From Curvibacter sp. GWA2_64_110 (GTDB taxonomy: Bacteria; Pseudomonadota; Gammaproteobacteria; Burkholderiales; Burkholderiaceae_C): a stretch of DNA of 64,000 nt. Position 1 is the first letter of the stretch. The number at the start of each line of letters is the position of its first letter. The position numbers and the translations under genes are program-made. The notes beneath the pieces were generated by a model, which had not been told where the DNA came from, did not search any database, and was given only the letters and a program-made list of their open reading frames with translations. Of the stretch, positions 41,394 through 51,199 are shown one piece after another. The stretch is from positions 51,402 through 115,401 of the forward strand of contig MGPC01000036.1 in assembly GCA_001797315.1 (NCBI GenBank). Reading direction: 5' to 3'.

Positions 41394-41761
41394 CAGCCGT
41401 GCACCACAGCGATCCGAACTGCATTTTCTGCAAGATCATTTCCGGTCAGATTCCCTCGAAAAAGGTCTACGAGGACGAAGATATCTTCGCCTTCCATGAC
41501 ATCCATCCCTGGGCCCCGGTGCATTTCCTGATGGTGCCCAAGCTGCATATCCCGTCCATGGCCCAAGTAGGCACGGAACATGCTGCATTGCTCGGGCGCA
41601 TGATGGCGCTGGCGCCCAAGCTGGCGCTGCAGGAGGGCTGCCGCCCCTATCCGGAGGGCGGTTTTCGCATCGTCTGCAACACCGGCGAGGACGGCGGGCA
41701 GGAGGTCCATCACCTGCACGTGCATGTCATCGGCGGGCCGCGTCCCTGGCTCAAGGGCTAA
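41390..41761 (+). CDS. hinT: HIT family nucleotide hydrolase (HinT-like)
   Basis: A 123-residue histidine-triad protein. CIFCKIISGQIPSKKVYED opens it, and the catalytic triad HLHVHVIGG is near 110. HinT enzymes hydrolyse adenosine phosphoramidates and aminoacyl-AMPs. It often follows hisIE in betaproteobacteria. ATG 41390 overlaps the previous stop. Confidence 0.93.
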   Translation: MTAVHHSDPNCIFCKIISGQIPSKKVYEDEDIFAFHDIHPWAPVHFLMVPKLHIPSMAQVGTEHAALLGRMMALAPKLALQEGCRPYPEGGFRIVCNTGEDGGQEVHHLHVHVIGGPRPWLKG

Positions 41762-41826
41762 TTCAGGCCGGTTATGCGGCCGCCCCGCGCGAAGATTAGA
41801 ATCGTTAAATTCCTGAGGAGTGATAT

Positions 41827-42063
41827 ATGGGTTCGTTTTCTATCTGGCACTGGCTGATCGTGCTGCTGATCGTCGTCATGGTGTTCGGCACCAAGAAGCT
41901 CAAGAATCTGGGCAGTGACCTCGGTGGCGCCGTCAAGGGTTTCAAGGACGGCATGAAGGACGGCGCTTCCGCTGAGGAAACGCCGGCTGCGCCCGCCGCC
42001 CAGGTGTCTGCTCCGGCTGCGGACAAGACCACCATCGACGTCGAAGCCAAGACCAAATCCTGA
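41827..42063 (+). CDS. tatA: Sec-independent translocase protein TatA
   Basis: A 78-residue protein with one N-terminal membrane helix ([15 protein letters not shown]), the FGTKKL hinge, an amphipathic helix ([18 protein letters not shown]) and a short alanine/proline-rich tail. It forms the variable pore of the twin-arginine pathway. TGAGGAG at 41813-41819 is a good ribosome binding site. MsrP and the Rieske protein in this window are expected Tat clients. Confidence 0.96.
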   Translation: MGSFSIWHWLIVLLIVVMVFGTKKLKNLGSDLGGAVKGFKDGMKDGASAEETPAAPAAQVSAPAADKTTIDVEAKTKS

Positions 42064-42080
42064 TTGCCGTCTAGGCAGAC

Positions 42081-42542
42081 ATGATCGATCTCGGTATTTC
42101 CAAGATGGCGCTGATCGGCGCGGTGGCACTCATTGTCATCGGGCCGGAAAAGCTGCCGCGCGTGGCCCGTACCGTCGGCACCTTGCTGGGCAAGGCGCAG
42201 CGTTATGTGGCCGATGTCAAGGCCGAGGTCAACCGGTCCATGGAGCTCGACGAGCTCAAGAAGATGAAGGACACGGTCGAAGGCGCGGCGCGCGATGTTG
42301 AAAGCTCGATCCAGACTACCAGCAGTGATTTCGAGAAGAGCTGGTCCGAGGCGACTTCGGGTCTGGAGTCGAGCAGTCTGGACGTGCCGATCGGTTATCC
42401 CGAGTACAGGCACCCCGGCAAGAACTGGCGCCTGAAACGCGGTGCCACGCCGGTCTGGTACAAGGCCCGGCATGGTGTGCGCACCCGGGCACAGTCCGGC
42501 GCCGCCCGGGTAGCCCGTTTCCGGCCGCAAAGACTGAGCTGA
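42081..42542 (+). CDS. tatB: Sec-independent translocase protein TatB
   Basis: A 153-residue protein. [21 protein letters not shown] with the conserved acidic residue (D3 in place of Glu in some relatives) and [13 protein letters not shown] start a TatB helix and amphipathic segment; the rest is charged and variable. TatB and TatC recognise the twin-arginine signal. It follows tatA by 17 bases. The gap to tatC (42543-42618) holds an isolated TCTGACCCC and a small GCCGC/GCGGC hairpin. Confidence 0.95.
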   Translation: MIDLGISKMALIGAVALIVIGPEKLPRVARTVGTLLGKAQRYVADVKAEVNRSMELDELKKMKDTVEGAARDVESSIQTTSSDFEKSWSEATSGLESSSLDVPIGYPEYRHPGKNWRLKRGATPVWYKARHGVRTRAQSGAARVARFRPQRLS

Positions 42543-42618
42543 CGATCCTCTGACCCCCTATCCATCGGGCTGCAGCCGCTGATCGCGGCAGGCGGTTCGA
42601 GTACCGAGCAAACAACGC

Positions 42619-43410
42619 ATGGCAGACGATCAATCCAAAGACGACGAATTGGCGGGGACCGAGCAGCCGTTCGTGCAGCACCTGATGGAGCTGCGCGACC
42701 GCCTGGTCAAGTCCATGATCGCGATGGCGGTGGTTACCGTGGTGCTGGCGCTCTACCCGGGCCCGGCTGCGCTGTACGACATCCTGGCCGCACCGCTGGT
42801 GGCGCATCTGCCCAAGGGCGCCACGCTGATTGCCACCTCGGTGATCTCGCCCTTCATGGTGCCGCTCAAGATCATGCTGATGGCGGCCTTCCTGGTGGCG
42901 TTGCCGGTCATTCTGTACCAAGCCTGGGCTTTTGTGGCGCCGGGCCTGTACACCCATGAAAAAAAGCTGGTGTTGCCGCTGGTGATCTCCAGCTCCATCC
43001 TGTTTTTCATTGGCGTGGCCTTCTGCTACTTCTTCGTGTTCGGCCAGGTCTTTGCTTTCATCCAAGGGTTTGCGCCCAAGAGCATCACCGCCGCGCCGGA
43101 TATCGAGGCTTATCTGAGTTTCGTGCTGACCATGTTCCTGGCCTTCGGCCTGGCGTTCGAGGTGCCGATCGTGGTCATCGTACTGGCGCGCATGGGCATT
43201 GTCAGCGTGCAGAAACTCAGGGAGTTTCGCGGCTACTTCGTGGTGCTGGCTTTCATCATCGCCGCCATCGTGACGCCGCCGGATGTGGTGTCACAACTGG
43301 CGCTGGCCGTTCCGATGGTGCTGCTCTACGAGTTGGGTCTGTGGGCGGCCCAGCTTTTCATCAAGCACACCCAGGCGCCCGCCGAGGACGCCGAAGCGCC
43401 ACAGTCCTGA
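42619..43410 (+). CDS. tatC: Sec-independent translocase protein TatC
   Basis: A 263-residue six-helix membrane protein, the core receptor of the Tat translocon. PFVQHLMELRDRL, the FMVPLKIMLMAAFLVALPVILYQ... helix 2-3 region, FGLAFEVPIVV and the AAIVTPPDVVSQ stretch are conserved family features. The C-terminus is short and acidic. Confidence 0.96.
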   Translation: MADDQSKDDELAGTEQPFVQHLMELRDRLVKSMIAMAVVTVVLALYPGPAALYDILAAPLVAHLPKGATLIATSVISPFMVPLKIMLMAAFLVALPVILYQAWAFVAPGLYTHEKKLVLPLVISSSILFFIGVAFCYFFVFGQVFAFIQGFAPKSITAAPDIEAYLSFVLTMFLAFGLAFEVPIVVIVLARMGIVSVQKLREFRGYFVVLAFIIAAIVTPPDVVSQLALAVPMVLLYELGLWAAQLFIKHTQAPAEDAEAPQS

Positions 43411-43435
43411 GCGCGCTTCCCCTGGCGCAGGGCGC

Positions 43436-44578
<1,143 letters not shown>

Positions 44579-44601
44579 GGGGAAATTGTAGAGTGCTGTC
44601 C

Positions 44602-44982
44602 ATGAAGCCGCAGTTCGTGATCCATATTCAGCCGCAGGCTGCGCCGAAACCGGCCAGCGGCATGCCTTGCAATGGCTGCGGCGTCTGTTGTCTGAGCGCG
44701 CCCTGTCCGCTGGGCATGCTGCTGTCGCACCGGCGCAGCGGCGCTTGTGCGGTGCTGCGCTGGGACGACGCGACGCGCCAGTACCGCTGCGGCGCCGTGA
44801 CCGATACGGTGGCCGTGTTGCGCCAGTGCTTGCCGCGTGGGCTGCGCTGGCTGGCGCCGGCGGGCGCGCCCTGGCTCGGCCGGCTGGCGCGGCGCTGGAT
44901 TGCCGTCGGCCGGGGTTGCGACAGCAGCCTGGAAGTGACGGGACCGGCTGAGGTGGAATCTGACCGACAATTGCCGTCATGA
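44602..44982 (+). CDS. YkgJ-type cysteine-cluster protein
   Basis: A 126-residue protein with GMPCNGCGVCCLSAPCPLG near residue 25: the C-x2-C-x2-C-C pattern of the YkgJ/CxxCxxCC family, thought to bind zinc or an Fe-S cluster. Function unknown. It is divergent from the protease gene (23 bases between starts) and overlaps the Nif3-like gene by 4 bases. Confidence 0.82.
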   Translation: MKPQFVIHIQPQAAPKPASGMPCNGCGVCCLSAPCPLGMLLSHRRSGACAVLRWDDATRQYRCGAVTDTVAVLRQCLPRGLRWLAPAGAPWLGRLARRWIAVGRGCDSSLEVTGPAEVESDRQLPS

Positions 44983-45734
44983 CGGATCGCACCCAGCTCC
45001 TCCAGGCCTTCGATGCCTTGCTGCAACCCGAGCGCTTTCGCGATTACGGCCCCAACGGCCTGCAGGTCGAGGGCCGCACCGAGGTGCGCAAGATCGTCTC
45101 GGGCGTCACTGCCAGCCGCGCGCTGATCGAGGCGGCCATTGCAGCGCAGGCCGATGCCCTCTTCGTGCACCACGGCCTGTTCTGGCGTGGCCAGGACGGC
45201 CGGGTGACCGGCTGGATGAAACAGCGCCTGGCCCTGCTGCTGGCGCATGACATCAACCTCTACGCCTACCACCTGCCGCTCGATGCGCACCCCGAACTCG
45301 GCAACAACGCCCAGCTTGGACTCAGGCTCGGGCTGCGGGCCGATGCGCGTTTTGGCGAGCAGGAACTTGGTTTCCTGGGCGAACGCGCCCAAGGCAGCTT
45401 TGCGACCGCTGCCGAGTTGGCATCCCATGTGGGTCAGGCATTAAATCGGCAGATAACCCTTATCAATACTGCGCCATCAGCTATTAAAAAGATAGCATGG
45501 TGCACGGGCGGGGCGCAGGGTTACTTCGAGGCCGCCATCGCGGCCGGGGCCGACGCCTTCATCACCGGCGAGATCTCCGAGCCGCAGGCGCACTATGCAC
45601 GCGAGTGCGGCGTGGCTTACTTGGCTTGCGGCCACCACGCAAGCGAACGTTATGGTGCGCCGGCGGTGGCGGCGCATGTGGCGGCGCAGCTGGGGCTGAC
45701 CCATGAATTCATCGAGATCGACAACCCGGCCTGA
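44979..45734 (+). CDS. Nif3-like dinuclear metal-centre protein (GTP cyclohydrolase I type 2 homolog)
   Basis: A 251-residue protein of the DUF34/Nif3 family. Metal ligands are in LFVHHGLFWRG (about 67) and, near the end, ACGHHASERYG and HEFIEIDNP. The family is often said to have roles in metal or cofactor handling. About 14 residues around 160-173 (LINTAPSAIKKIA) are encoded by a copy of the AT-rich repeat, in frame, right before the conserved AWCTGGAQGYFE. ATG overlaps the previous gene. Confidence 0.92.
   Translation: MTDRTQLLQAFDALLQPERFRDYGPNGLQVEGRTEVRKIVSGVTASRALIEAAIAAQADALFVHHGLFWRGQDGRVTGWMKQRLALLLAHDINLYAYHLPLDAHPELGNNAQLGLRLGLRADARFGEQELGFLGERAQGSFATAAELASHVGQALNRQITLINTAPSAIKKIAWCTGGAQGYFEAAIAAGADAFITGEISEPQAHYARECGVAYLACGHHASERYGAPAVAAHVAAQLGLTHEFIEIDNPA
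45456..45498 (-). repeat. AT-rich dispersed repeat, copy 6, inside the Nif3-like gene
   Basis: ACCCTTATCAATACTGCG, then CATCAGCTATTAAAAAGATAG, aligns with copy 5 at 37789-37830 (CCCTTGTCAATTCTGCGC, CAGCTATGAATTTGGTAGC). The AT content is far below its neighbours in GC. It is read through in frame. Confidence 0.7.
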
Positions 45735-45740
45735 AAATAT

Positions 45741-45823
45741 GAAACACCCCCAGGCTTCGCGCACTGCGTGTCGCTGCGCCCCCCCCCTTGCAGGGGGCAA
45801 CGCCAGTGACCCGGCAAAGCCGG
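45741..45823. repeat. GC-rich dispersed repeat between the Nif3-like gene and pdxA
   Basis: GAAACACCCCCAGGCTTCGC, ACTGCGTGTCGCTGCGCC, a run of nine C, CAGGGGG and finally CCCGGCAAAGCCGG. Nearly the same series of blocks occurs at 56868-56951. The rest of the 159-base gap before pdxA shows nothing else. Confidence 0.8.
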
Positions 45824-45893
45824 ATTCACGGCGTTTCCCGGTTGGGTTGTTTCAGGCGTCGCGGATGGTGCGATGCGTGCTGGAGCAACAGGC

Positions 45894-46940
45894 ATGGTGA
45901 TCGAGAAGCCCCTTGCCATCACCATGGGCGATGCCGCCGGCATCGGCCCCGAGATCATCGCCAAGGCTTTTCGCGATGCGCCGGAGGTGACGCGTGGCTG
46001 TTTTGTGGTGGGCGATGTGACCACGCTGCGGCGCGCGGCGCAGCTGATCCGGCGCGAGGGTGAGGTCGCCCTGCCGTTGCTGCTGCTCGATCAAGCGGCC
46101 GAAGCGCTGGCGGTGCCGCCGCACTGCTTGCCGGTGCTGCAGGTCGAGGCGCTGGCGGTGCCGGTGCCCTTTGGCCACATCAGTGCCGAGGCCGGCCGGC
46201 TGGCCGGCTGCTGTGTGCGGTGGGCAGCGCAGGCGGCCTTGCGTGGCGAGATCGCCGGCCTGGTGACGGCACCCTTGCACAAGGAGGCGCTGTCCGCCGC
46301 CGGGGCGCCCTGGGATGCCTTTCCCGGTCATACCGAACTGCTGCAAGCCGAGGCCGCGGCGTATCAGGGTAAGACCGTGGCGGAGTTGCCGGTGCGCATG
46401 ATGCTGGCCAATGACGAGCTGCGCACCGTGCTGGTCAGCATCCATGTCTCGCTGCGCCAGGCGATTGAATCCGTAACGCATGACAACGTGTTGCAGACCC
46501 TGCGCATCACGCACGCGGCGCTGACGCCGTTGCTGGGCCGTGCGCCGCGCATCGGCGTGGCCGGCCTGAACCCGCATGCCGGCGAGGGCGGACTGTTCGG
46601 GCGCGAGGAGGTCGAGATCATCACGCCGGCCCTGGCGCAGGCGCGCGCCGAAGGACTGGATGTGCACGGTCCCCTGGCGCCGGACACCGTCTTCATGCGC
46701 GCCCGGGCCAAGGGCGCTCAGCCGGGCGAGTTCGACGTGGTGGTGGCGATGTACCACGACCAGGGGCTGATCCCGGTGAAGTACCTGGGGGTGGACAAAG
46801 GCGTCAATGTGACGCTGGGCCTGCCGCTGGTGCGCACCAGCCCGGACCACGGCACGGCGTTCGACCTTGCCGGCACGGGACAAGCCGATGCGTCGAGTCT
46901 GGTCGAGGCCATCCGCATGGCGCGTCACTTGCTGGCCTGA
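45894..46940 (+). CDS. pdxA: 4-hydroxythreonine-4-phosphate dehydrogenase
   Basis: A 348-residue metal- and NAD-dependent enzyme of the DXP-dependent vitamin B6 pathway. PLAITMGDAAGIGPEIIAKA opens it, the metal-binding histidines are in DAFPGHTELLQ (about 140) and YHDQGLIPVKYLG, and TSPDHGTAFDLAG closes the active site. ATG 45894 with GGAG at 45882-45885 is preferred to an in-frame ATG 21 bases earlier. Confidence 0.96.
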   Translation: MVIEKPLAITMGDAAGIGPEIIAKAFRDAPEVTRGCFVVGDVTTLRRAAQLIRREGEVALPLLLLDQAAEALAVPPHCLPVLQVEALAVPVPFGHISAEAGRLAGCCVRWAAQAALRGEIAGLVTAPLHKEALSAAGAPWDAFPGHTELLQAEAAAYQGKTVAELPVRMMLANDELRTVLVSIHVSLRQAIESVTHDNVLQTLRITHAALTPLLGRAPRIGVAGLNPHAGEGGLFGREEVEIITPALAQARAEGLDVHGPLAPDTVFMRARAKGAQPGEFDVVVAMYHDQGLIPVKYLGVDKGVNVTLGLPLVRTSPDHGTAFDLAGTGQADASSLVEAIRMARHLLA

Positions 46941-47040
46941 GGTGCCGGCGGAGTGTCAATTGGCGCCGGACGGTCGGCTACAATCATCAGTTGACCGCAG
47001 AAGTCATATAAATAATCCCGTTGTTTCATTGAGGATTCCC

Positions 47041-47655
47041 ATGAGCGACACGCTTGCCGATAAAAGTCAGATGGACCCCAGCAAACGGACGTGGCTGATC
47101 GCCACCGGTTGTGCTGGTACTGTGGGTGGTGTTGCAGCCGCCATTCCCTTTGTCAGCTCCTTCCAGCCATCGGAAAAGGCCAAGGCGGCCGGCGCGGCGG
47201 TGGAAGTGGACATTTCCGCCCTCAAGCCGGGCGAAAAGGTCACGGTGGAGTGGCGCGGCAAGCCGGTGTGGATCGTCAAGCGTACGCCGGAACAGCTGGC
47301 GACCCTCAAGAAGGTCGAGGGTGAGCTGGCAGATCCCAAGTCCGAGCGCAAGCCGTCCGAACTCACGCCCGAATACGCGCGCAACGAGCATCGCTCCATC
47401 AAGCCGGAGGTTCTGGTGGCCGTCGGCATCTGTACCCATCTGGGCTGCTCGCCGAGCGACAAGTTCCAGGCCGGCCCCCAGCCCTCGCTGCCGGACGACT
47501 GGCAAGGCGGTTTCCTCTGCCCTTGCCACGGTTCCACCTTCGACATGGCCGGCCGCGTGTTCAAGAACAAGCCGGCGCCTGACAACCTCGAGGTGCCGCC
47601 GCACATGTACCTGTCCGACAGCAAGCTGCTGATCGGTGAAGACAAGAAGGCTTGA
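47041..47655 (+). CDS. petA: Ubiquinol-cytochrome c reductase Rieske iron-sulfur subunit
   Basis: A 204-residue subunit of the bc1 complex. A short cytoplasmic segment with KRTW, one membrane helix (about 19-38) and the Rieske domain with CTHLGC (about 143) and CPCHGS (about 160) that hold the 2Fe-2S cluster. The proline in the loop after the second motif is represented by DMAGRVFKNKPAP. It is exported by Tat although the twin-arginine is degenerate (KR). TTGACC at 46991 and TACAAT at 46979 are candidate promoter parts upstream. Confidence 0.97.
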   Translation: MSDTLADKSQMDPSKRTWLIATGCAGTVGGVAAAIPFVSSFQPSEKAKAAGAAVEVDISALKPGEKVTVEWRGKPVWIVKRTPEQLATLKKVEGELADPKSERKPSELTPEYARNEHRSIKPEVLVAVGICTHLGCSPSDKFQAGPQPSLPDDWQGGFLCPCHGSTFDMAGRVFKNKPAPDNLEVPPHMYLSDSKLLIGEDKKA

Positions 47656-47666
47656 GGAAGACGAAC

Positions 47667-49079
47667 ATGGCTGAATTCAAGGAAATCTCGCCCAACGCCT
47701 CCGCAGGCGCCAAACTCACGAACTGGTTCGAGAACCGGTTCCCGACGATGTTCTCGGCTTACCGGGTTCACATGTCGGAGTACTACGCACCGAAGAACTT
47801 CAACTTCTGGTACATCTTCGGCTCGCTGGCCATGCTGGTGCTGGTGATCCAGATCGTGACCGGCATCTTCCTGGTCATGCACTACAAGCCGGATGCGGCC
47901 CTGGCCTTCGGCTCGGTCGAGTACATCATGCGCGATGTGCCCTGGGGCTGGCTGATCCGCTACATGCACTCCACCGGCGCTTCCGCCTTCTTCGTGGTGG
48001 TCTACCTGCACATGTTCCGCGGCCTGATCTACGGCAGCTACCGCAAGCCGCGCGAACTGGTCTGGATCTTCGGGTGCGCGATTTTCCTGTGCCTGATGGC
48101 CGAGGCCTTCATGGGCTACCTGCTGCCCTGGGGCCAGATGAGCTACTGGGGTGCGCAGGTGATCGTCAACCTGTTCTCCGCCATTCCCTTTGTCGGTCCC
48201 GATCTGGCGCTGCTGATCCGCGGCGACTATGTGGTGGGCGATGCCACGCTGAACCGCTTCTTCAGCTTCCACGTGATCGCCGTACCGCTGGTGCTGCTGG
48301 GCCTGGTGGTGGCGCACCTGCTGGCGTTGCACGACGTCGGCTCCAACAACCCCGATGGCATCGAGATCAAGGGTCCGAACGCACCCAAGGATGCACAGGG
48401 CCACCCGCTCGACGGCGTGCCCTTCCACCCCTACTACACGGTGCATGACATCTTCGGCGTCAGCGTGTTCCTGATGGTGTTCACCGCCATCATCTTCTTC
48501 GCGCCCGAGTTCGGCGGCTACTTCCTGGAGTACAACAACTTCATTCCGGCCGATCCGCTGCAGACCCCGCTGCACATCGCTCCGGTCTGGTACTTCACGC
48601 CTTACTACTCCATGCTGCGTGCCATCACCAGCGAGATGATGTACGCCCTGATTGCCTGCGTGCTGATCGCTGCTGTGTTGGCTGCGGTCAAGCTCAAGCT
48701 GTCCTCGCTGTTCAAGGCGGTGGTGCTGGGCGGTGCTGTCGTGGTGGTGGCCCTGATGCTGTCCATTGACGCCAAGTTCTGGGGTGTGGTGGTGATGGGC
48801 GGTGCCGTCGTCATCCTGTTCTTCCTGCCCTGGCTGGACAACAGTCCGGTCAAGTCGATCCGTTACCGTCCGGACTGGCACAAGTACCTGTACGGTATCT
48901 TCGTGATCAACTTCGTTGTGCTGGCCTATCTGGGTGTGCAGCCGCCGTCGCCGATTGGCGAGCGGGTGTCCCAGGTCGGCACGCTGTTCTACTTCGGTTT
49001 CTTCCTGCTGATGCCGTGGTGGAGCTGTCTGGGTCAGCCCAAGCCGGTGCCCAGCCGCGTCAACTTTGCTGCCCACTGA
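47667..49079 (+). CDS. petB: Ubiquinol-cytochrome c reductase cytochrome b subunit
   Basis: A 470-residue eight-helix protein. Paired histidines for the two b hemes are in YMHSTGASAFFVVVYLHMFRG and in FFSFHVIAVPLVLLGLVVAHL; the Qo-site PEWY is varied as in many betaproteobacteria, seen as APVWYFTPYYSMLRA. ATG 47667 has GAGGAAG 7 bases upstream; 5 extra codons would be possible. It is followed by petC. Confidence 0.97.
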   Translation: MAEFKEISPNASAGAKLTNWFENRFPTMFSAYRVHMSEYYAPKNFNFWYIFGSLAMLVLVIQIVTGIFLVMHYKPDAALAFGSVEYIMRDVPWGWLIRYMHSTGASAFFVVVYLHMFRGLIYGSYRKPRELVWIFGCAIFLCLMAEAFMGYLLPWGQMSYWGAQVIVNLFSAIPFVGPDLALLIRGDYVVGDATLNRFFSFHVIAVPLVLLGLVVAHLLALHDVGSNNPDGIEIKGPNAPKDAQGHPLDGVPFHPYYTVHDIFGVSVFLMVFTAIIFFAPEFGGYFLEYNNFIPADPLQTPLHIAPVWYFTPYYSMLRAITSEMMYALIACVLIAAVLAAVKLKLSSLFKAVVLGGAVVVVALMLSIDAKFWGVVVMGGAVVILFFLPWLDNSPVKSIRYRPDWHKYLYGIFVINFVVLAYLGVQPPSPIGERVSQVGTLFYFGFFLLMPWWSCLGQPKPVPSRVNFAAH

Positions 49080-49096
49080 GCTGGAGATAACAAAAA

Positions 49097-49852
49097 ATGA
49101 AGAAACTCATTCTTGGTCTGATCACGGCGCTGGGCCTGCTCGGTGGCGCCACTGCTTCCACCGGCGGCATGGCCTGGGACAAGGCGCCCGTCAACACCAG
49201 CGATACGGCTTCGCTGCAAAACGGTGCCAAGCTGTTCGTCAACTACTGCCTGAGCTGCCATTCCGCCGCCTTCATGCGCTTCAACCGCTTGCAGGACATC
49301 GGTTTCACCAACGAACAGATCAAGGACAACCTGCTGTTCACGACCGACAAGGTCGGCGAGACCATGAAATCGGCGATTGATCCGAAGCAGGCCAAGGCAT
49401 GGTTCGGCGCCAATCCGCCCGACCTGACGCTGGTTGCACGCTCGCGCGCCGGCCACGGCGGCACGGGTGCCGACTACCTCTACACCTTCCTGCGGACCTT
49501 CTACGTGGACGACACCAAGGCCACCGGCTGGAACAACATGGTGTTCCCCAACGTCGGCATGCCGCATGTGCTGTGGGAGCTGCAGGGCAAACGCCGTCCG
49601 ATCTACGAAACCCAGGAAGAGCATGGCCACGAAGTCCACGTCTTCAAGGGCTGGGAACAGGTCACGCCGGGTGCCATGACGCCGCTCCAGTATGATCAGG
49701 CGGTTGGCGATCTGGTGAACTTCCTGCAATGGATGGGCGAGCCGGCCCAGAACACCCGTGTTCGCGTGGGCGTCTGGGTGCTGTTGTTCCTGCTGATGTT
49801 CACCGTGATCACCTGGCGCCTCAACGCCGCTTATTGGAAAGACGTCAAGTAA
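49097..49852 (+). CDS. petC: Ubiquinol-cytochrome c reductase cytochrome c1 subunit
   Basis: A 251-residue c-type cytochrome. Signal peptide (about 1-20), the heme-attachment motif NYCLSCHSAAFMRFN (CxxCH near 52), the axial methionine expected in the VFPNVGMPHVLWELQG region (about 155) and a C-terminal anchor helix (VGVWVLLFLLMFTVITW). Its maturation depends on a system such as ResB-CcsB at the window start. Confidence 0.96.
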   Translation: MKKLILGLITALGLLGGATASTGGMAWDKAPVNTSDTASLQNGAKLFVNYCLSCHSAAFMRFNRLQDIGFTNEQIKDNLLFTTDKVGETMKSAIDPKQAKAWFGANPPDLTLVARSRAGHGGTGADYLYTFLRTFYVDDTKATGWNNMVFPNVGMPHVLWELQGKRRPIYETQEEHGHEVHVFKGWEQVTPGAMTPLQYDQAVGDLVNFLQWMGEPAQNTRVRVGVWVLLFLLMFTVITWRLNAAYWKDVK

Positions 49853-49868
49853 GCCGTTGTTCTTGACC

Positions 49869-49895
49869 AGTTTTGCACCAATATGGTGCAAAACT
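49869..49895. promoter_or_regulatory. Perfect palindrome with an NtrC-type core between petC and sspA
   Basis: Arms AGTTTTGCACCA (49869-49880) and TGGTGCAAAACT (49884-49895), 3-base centre. The core TGCACC-N5-GGTGCA at 49874-49890 equals the consensus for the nitrogen regulator NtrC. No sigma-54 promoter (GG-N10-GC) is visible downstream, so either it is used at a distance or it is mainly an RNA hairpin ending petABC. Confidence 0.5.
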
Positions 49896-49905
49896 TGCTA
49901 TTTAT

Positions 49906-49940
49906 AGAGTGGGTTTGCGACAATGCAGCCCACTCTTTTA
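49906..49940 (+). terminator. Candidate terminator after petABC
   Basis: AGAGTGGG (49906-49913) and CCCACTCT (49929-49936) with a 15-base loop, then TTTTA. Located about 55 bases after petC and 80 before sspA. Confidence 0.5.
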
Positions 49941-50016
49941 GTTTCGACCTAGACCGATCTTGAATGCAAGTTAGTCTCTACTGAAACTACGTTTTGATTT
50001 TTAGGAGCCTCCCACC

Positions 50017-50628
50017 ATGATGGTGCTGTATTCGGGCACGACCTGCCCCTTCTCCCACCGCTGCCGTTTTGTTCTGTTCGAAAAAGGGATGGACTTCGAG
50101 ATCCGTGATGTGGACCTCTACAACAAGCCGGAAGACATCAACGTCATGAACCCCTACGGCCAGGTGCCGATCCTGGTGGAGCGTGACCTGATCCTGTACG
50201 AGTCGAACATCATCAACGAGTACATCGACGAGCGCTTTCCGCATCCGCAATTGATGCCCGGCGACCCGGTGGATCGCGCGCGCGTGCGTCTGTTCCTGCT
50301 CAACTTCGAGAAGGAACTGTTCGTCCATGTCTCCACGCTGGAGTCGCGTGCCGCCAAGAGCAACGAAAAGGCGCTGGAAAAGGCACGTGCCCACATCCGT
50401 GACCGCCTGACGCAGCTGGCGCCGGTGTTCCTGAAGAACAAGTACATGCTGGGTGAGAACTTCTCCATGCTCGACGTGGCCATTGCCCCGCTGCTGTGGC
50501 GTCTTGATTACTACGGCATCGAACTGAGCAAGAATGCGGCACCGCTGCTCAAGTACGCCGAGCGCATTTTTTCGCGTCCGGCCTACATCGAGGCGCTGAC
50601 GCCATCCGAAAAAGTGATGCGCAAGTAA
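50017..50628 (+). CDS. sspA: Stringent starvation protein A
   Basis: A 203-residue GST-fold protein that binds RNA polymerase and helps survival in starvation and acid. MVLYSGTTCPFSHRCRFVL, FEIRDVDLYNKPEDINVMNPYGQVPILVERD and ESNIINEYIDERFPHPQLMP are the SspA family sequence. AGGAG at 50003-50007 marks the start. sspB follows, as is usual downstream of the bc1 operon in betaproteobacteria. Confidence 0.96.
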   Translation: MMVLYSGTTCPFSHRCRFVLFEKGMDFEIRDVDLYNKPEDINVMNPYGQVPILVERDLILYESNIINEYIDERFPHPQLMPGDPVDRARVRLFLLNFEKELFVHVSTLESRAAKSNEKALEKARAHIRDRLTQLAPVFLKNKYMLGENFSMLDVAIAPLLWRLDYYGIELSKNAAPLLKYAERIFSRPAYIEALTPSEKVMRK

Positions 50629-50648
50629 CGCGTTCGCCCGCTGCTCCC

Positions 50649-51149
50649 ATGATCAATGCCCAGAGCGCCACGTCGACCCGTCCGTACCTGATCCGGGCTC
50701 TGTACGAGTGGTGCACCGACAACGGCTTCACGCCTTACGTGGCCGTGCGGGTCGACGACAGCGTGCAGGTGCCGCGCGAGTATGTGAAGAATGGCGAGAT
50801 CGTGCTCAACGTCAGCATGGATGCCACGAGTTCGCTCAAGCTGGGCAACGAGTTCATCGAGTTCAAGGCCCGTTTTGCCGGCACCGCGCGTGACATCATG
50901 GTGCCGGTCGGTCGGGTGATCGCCATCTATGCGCGCGAGAACGGGCAAGGCATGGCCTTTCCGCTGGAAGAGACCGGCATGCCCCTGGCGGAGGCCGATT
51001 CGGCGGACGTCAGTCTGTCGCCGGCCGAGCGCGAGCCTGAGGCCAAGCCGGTGCAGCTGGCGCGGGTCGACACCGAACGCAGCGGTGACGAGCCCGAGCC
51101 GCCCCGGCCGCCAAGCGGCAGCCGGCCGGCGCTCAAGCGGGTCAAGTAA
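50649..51149 (+). CDS. sspB: ClpXP protease specificity-enhancing factor SspB
   Basis: A 166-residue adaptor that brings ssrA-tagged proteins to ClpXP. The substrate domain runs to about residue 105 (RPYLIRALYEWCTDNGFTPY, FKARFAGTARDIMVPVGRVIAIYARENGQGMAF). After a disordered linker the C-terminal RPALKRVK is the ClpX-binding tail. Confidence 0.95.
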   Translation: MINAQSATSTRPYLIRALYEWCTDNGFTPYVAVRVDDSVQVPREYVKNGEIVLNVSMDATSSLKLGNEFIEFKARFAGTARDIMVPVGRVIAIYARENGQGMAFPLEETGMPLAEADSADVSLSPAEREPEAKPVQLARVDTERSGDEPEPPRPPSGSRPALKRVK

Positions 51150-51199
51150 ACCTGCAGCGCGCCTTTCCCCGCATCGGGCCACTGTAAAATAAACCCTGT

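Noticed and set aside
42549..42557. Isolated TCTGACCCC between tatB and tatC as a third RAYT-related site
   Set aside because: No inverted partner lies nearby and a 9-base match can arise by chance.
45779..45787. Run of nine C before pdxA as a phase-variation tract
   Set aside because: It is outside coding sequence and is part of a dispersed repeat that also has C runs elsewhere, so no switch is implied.
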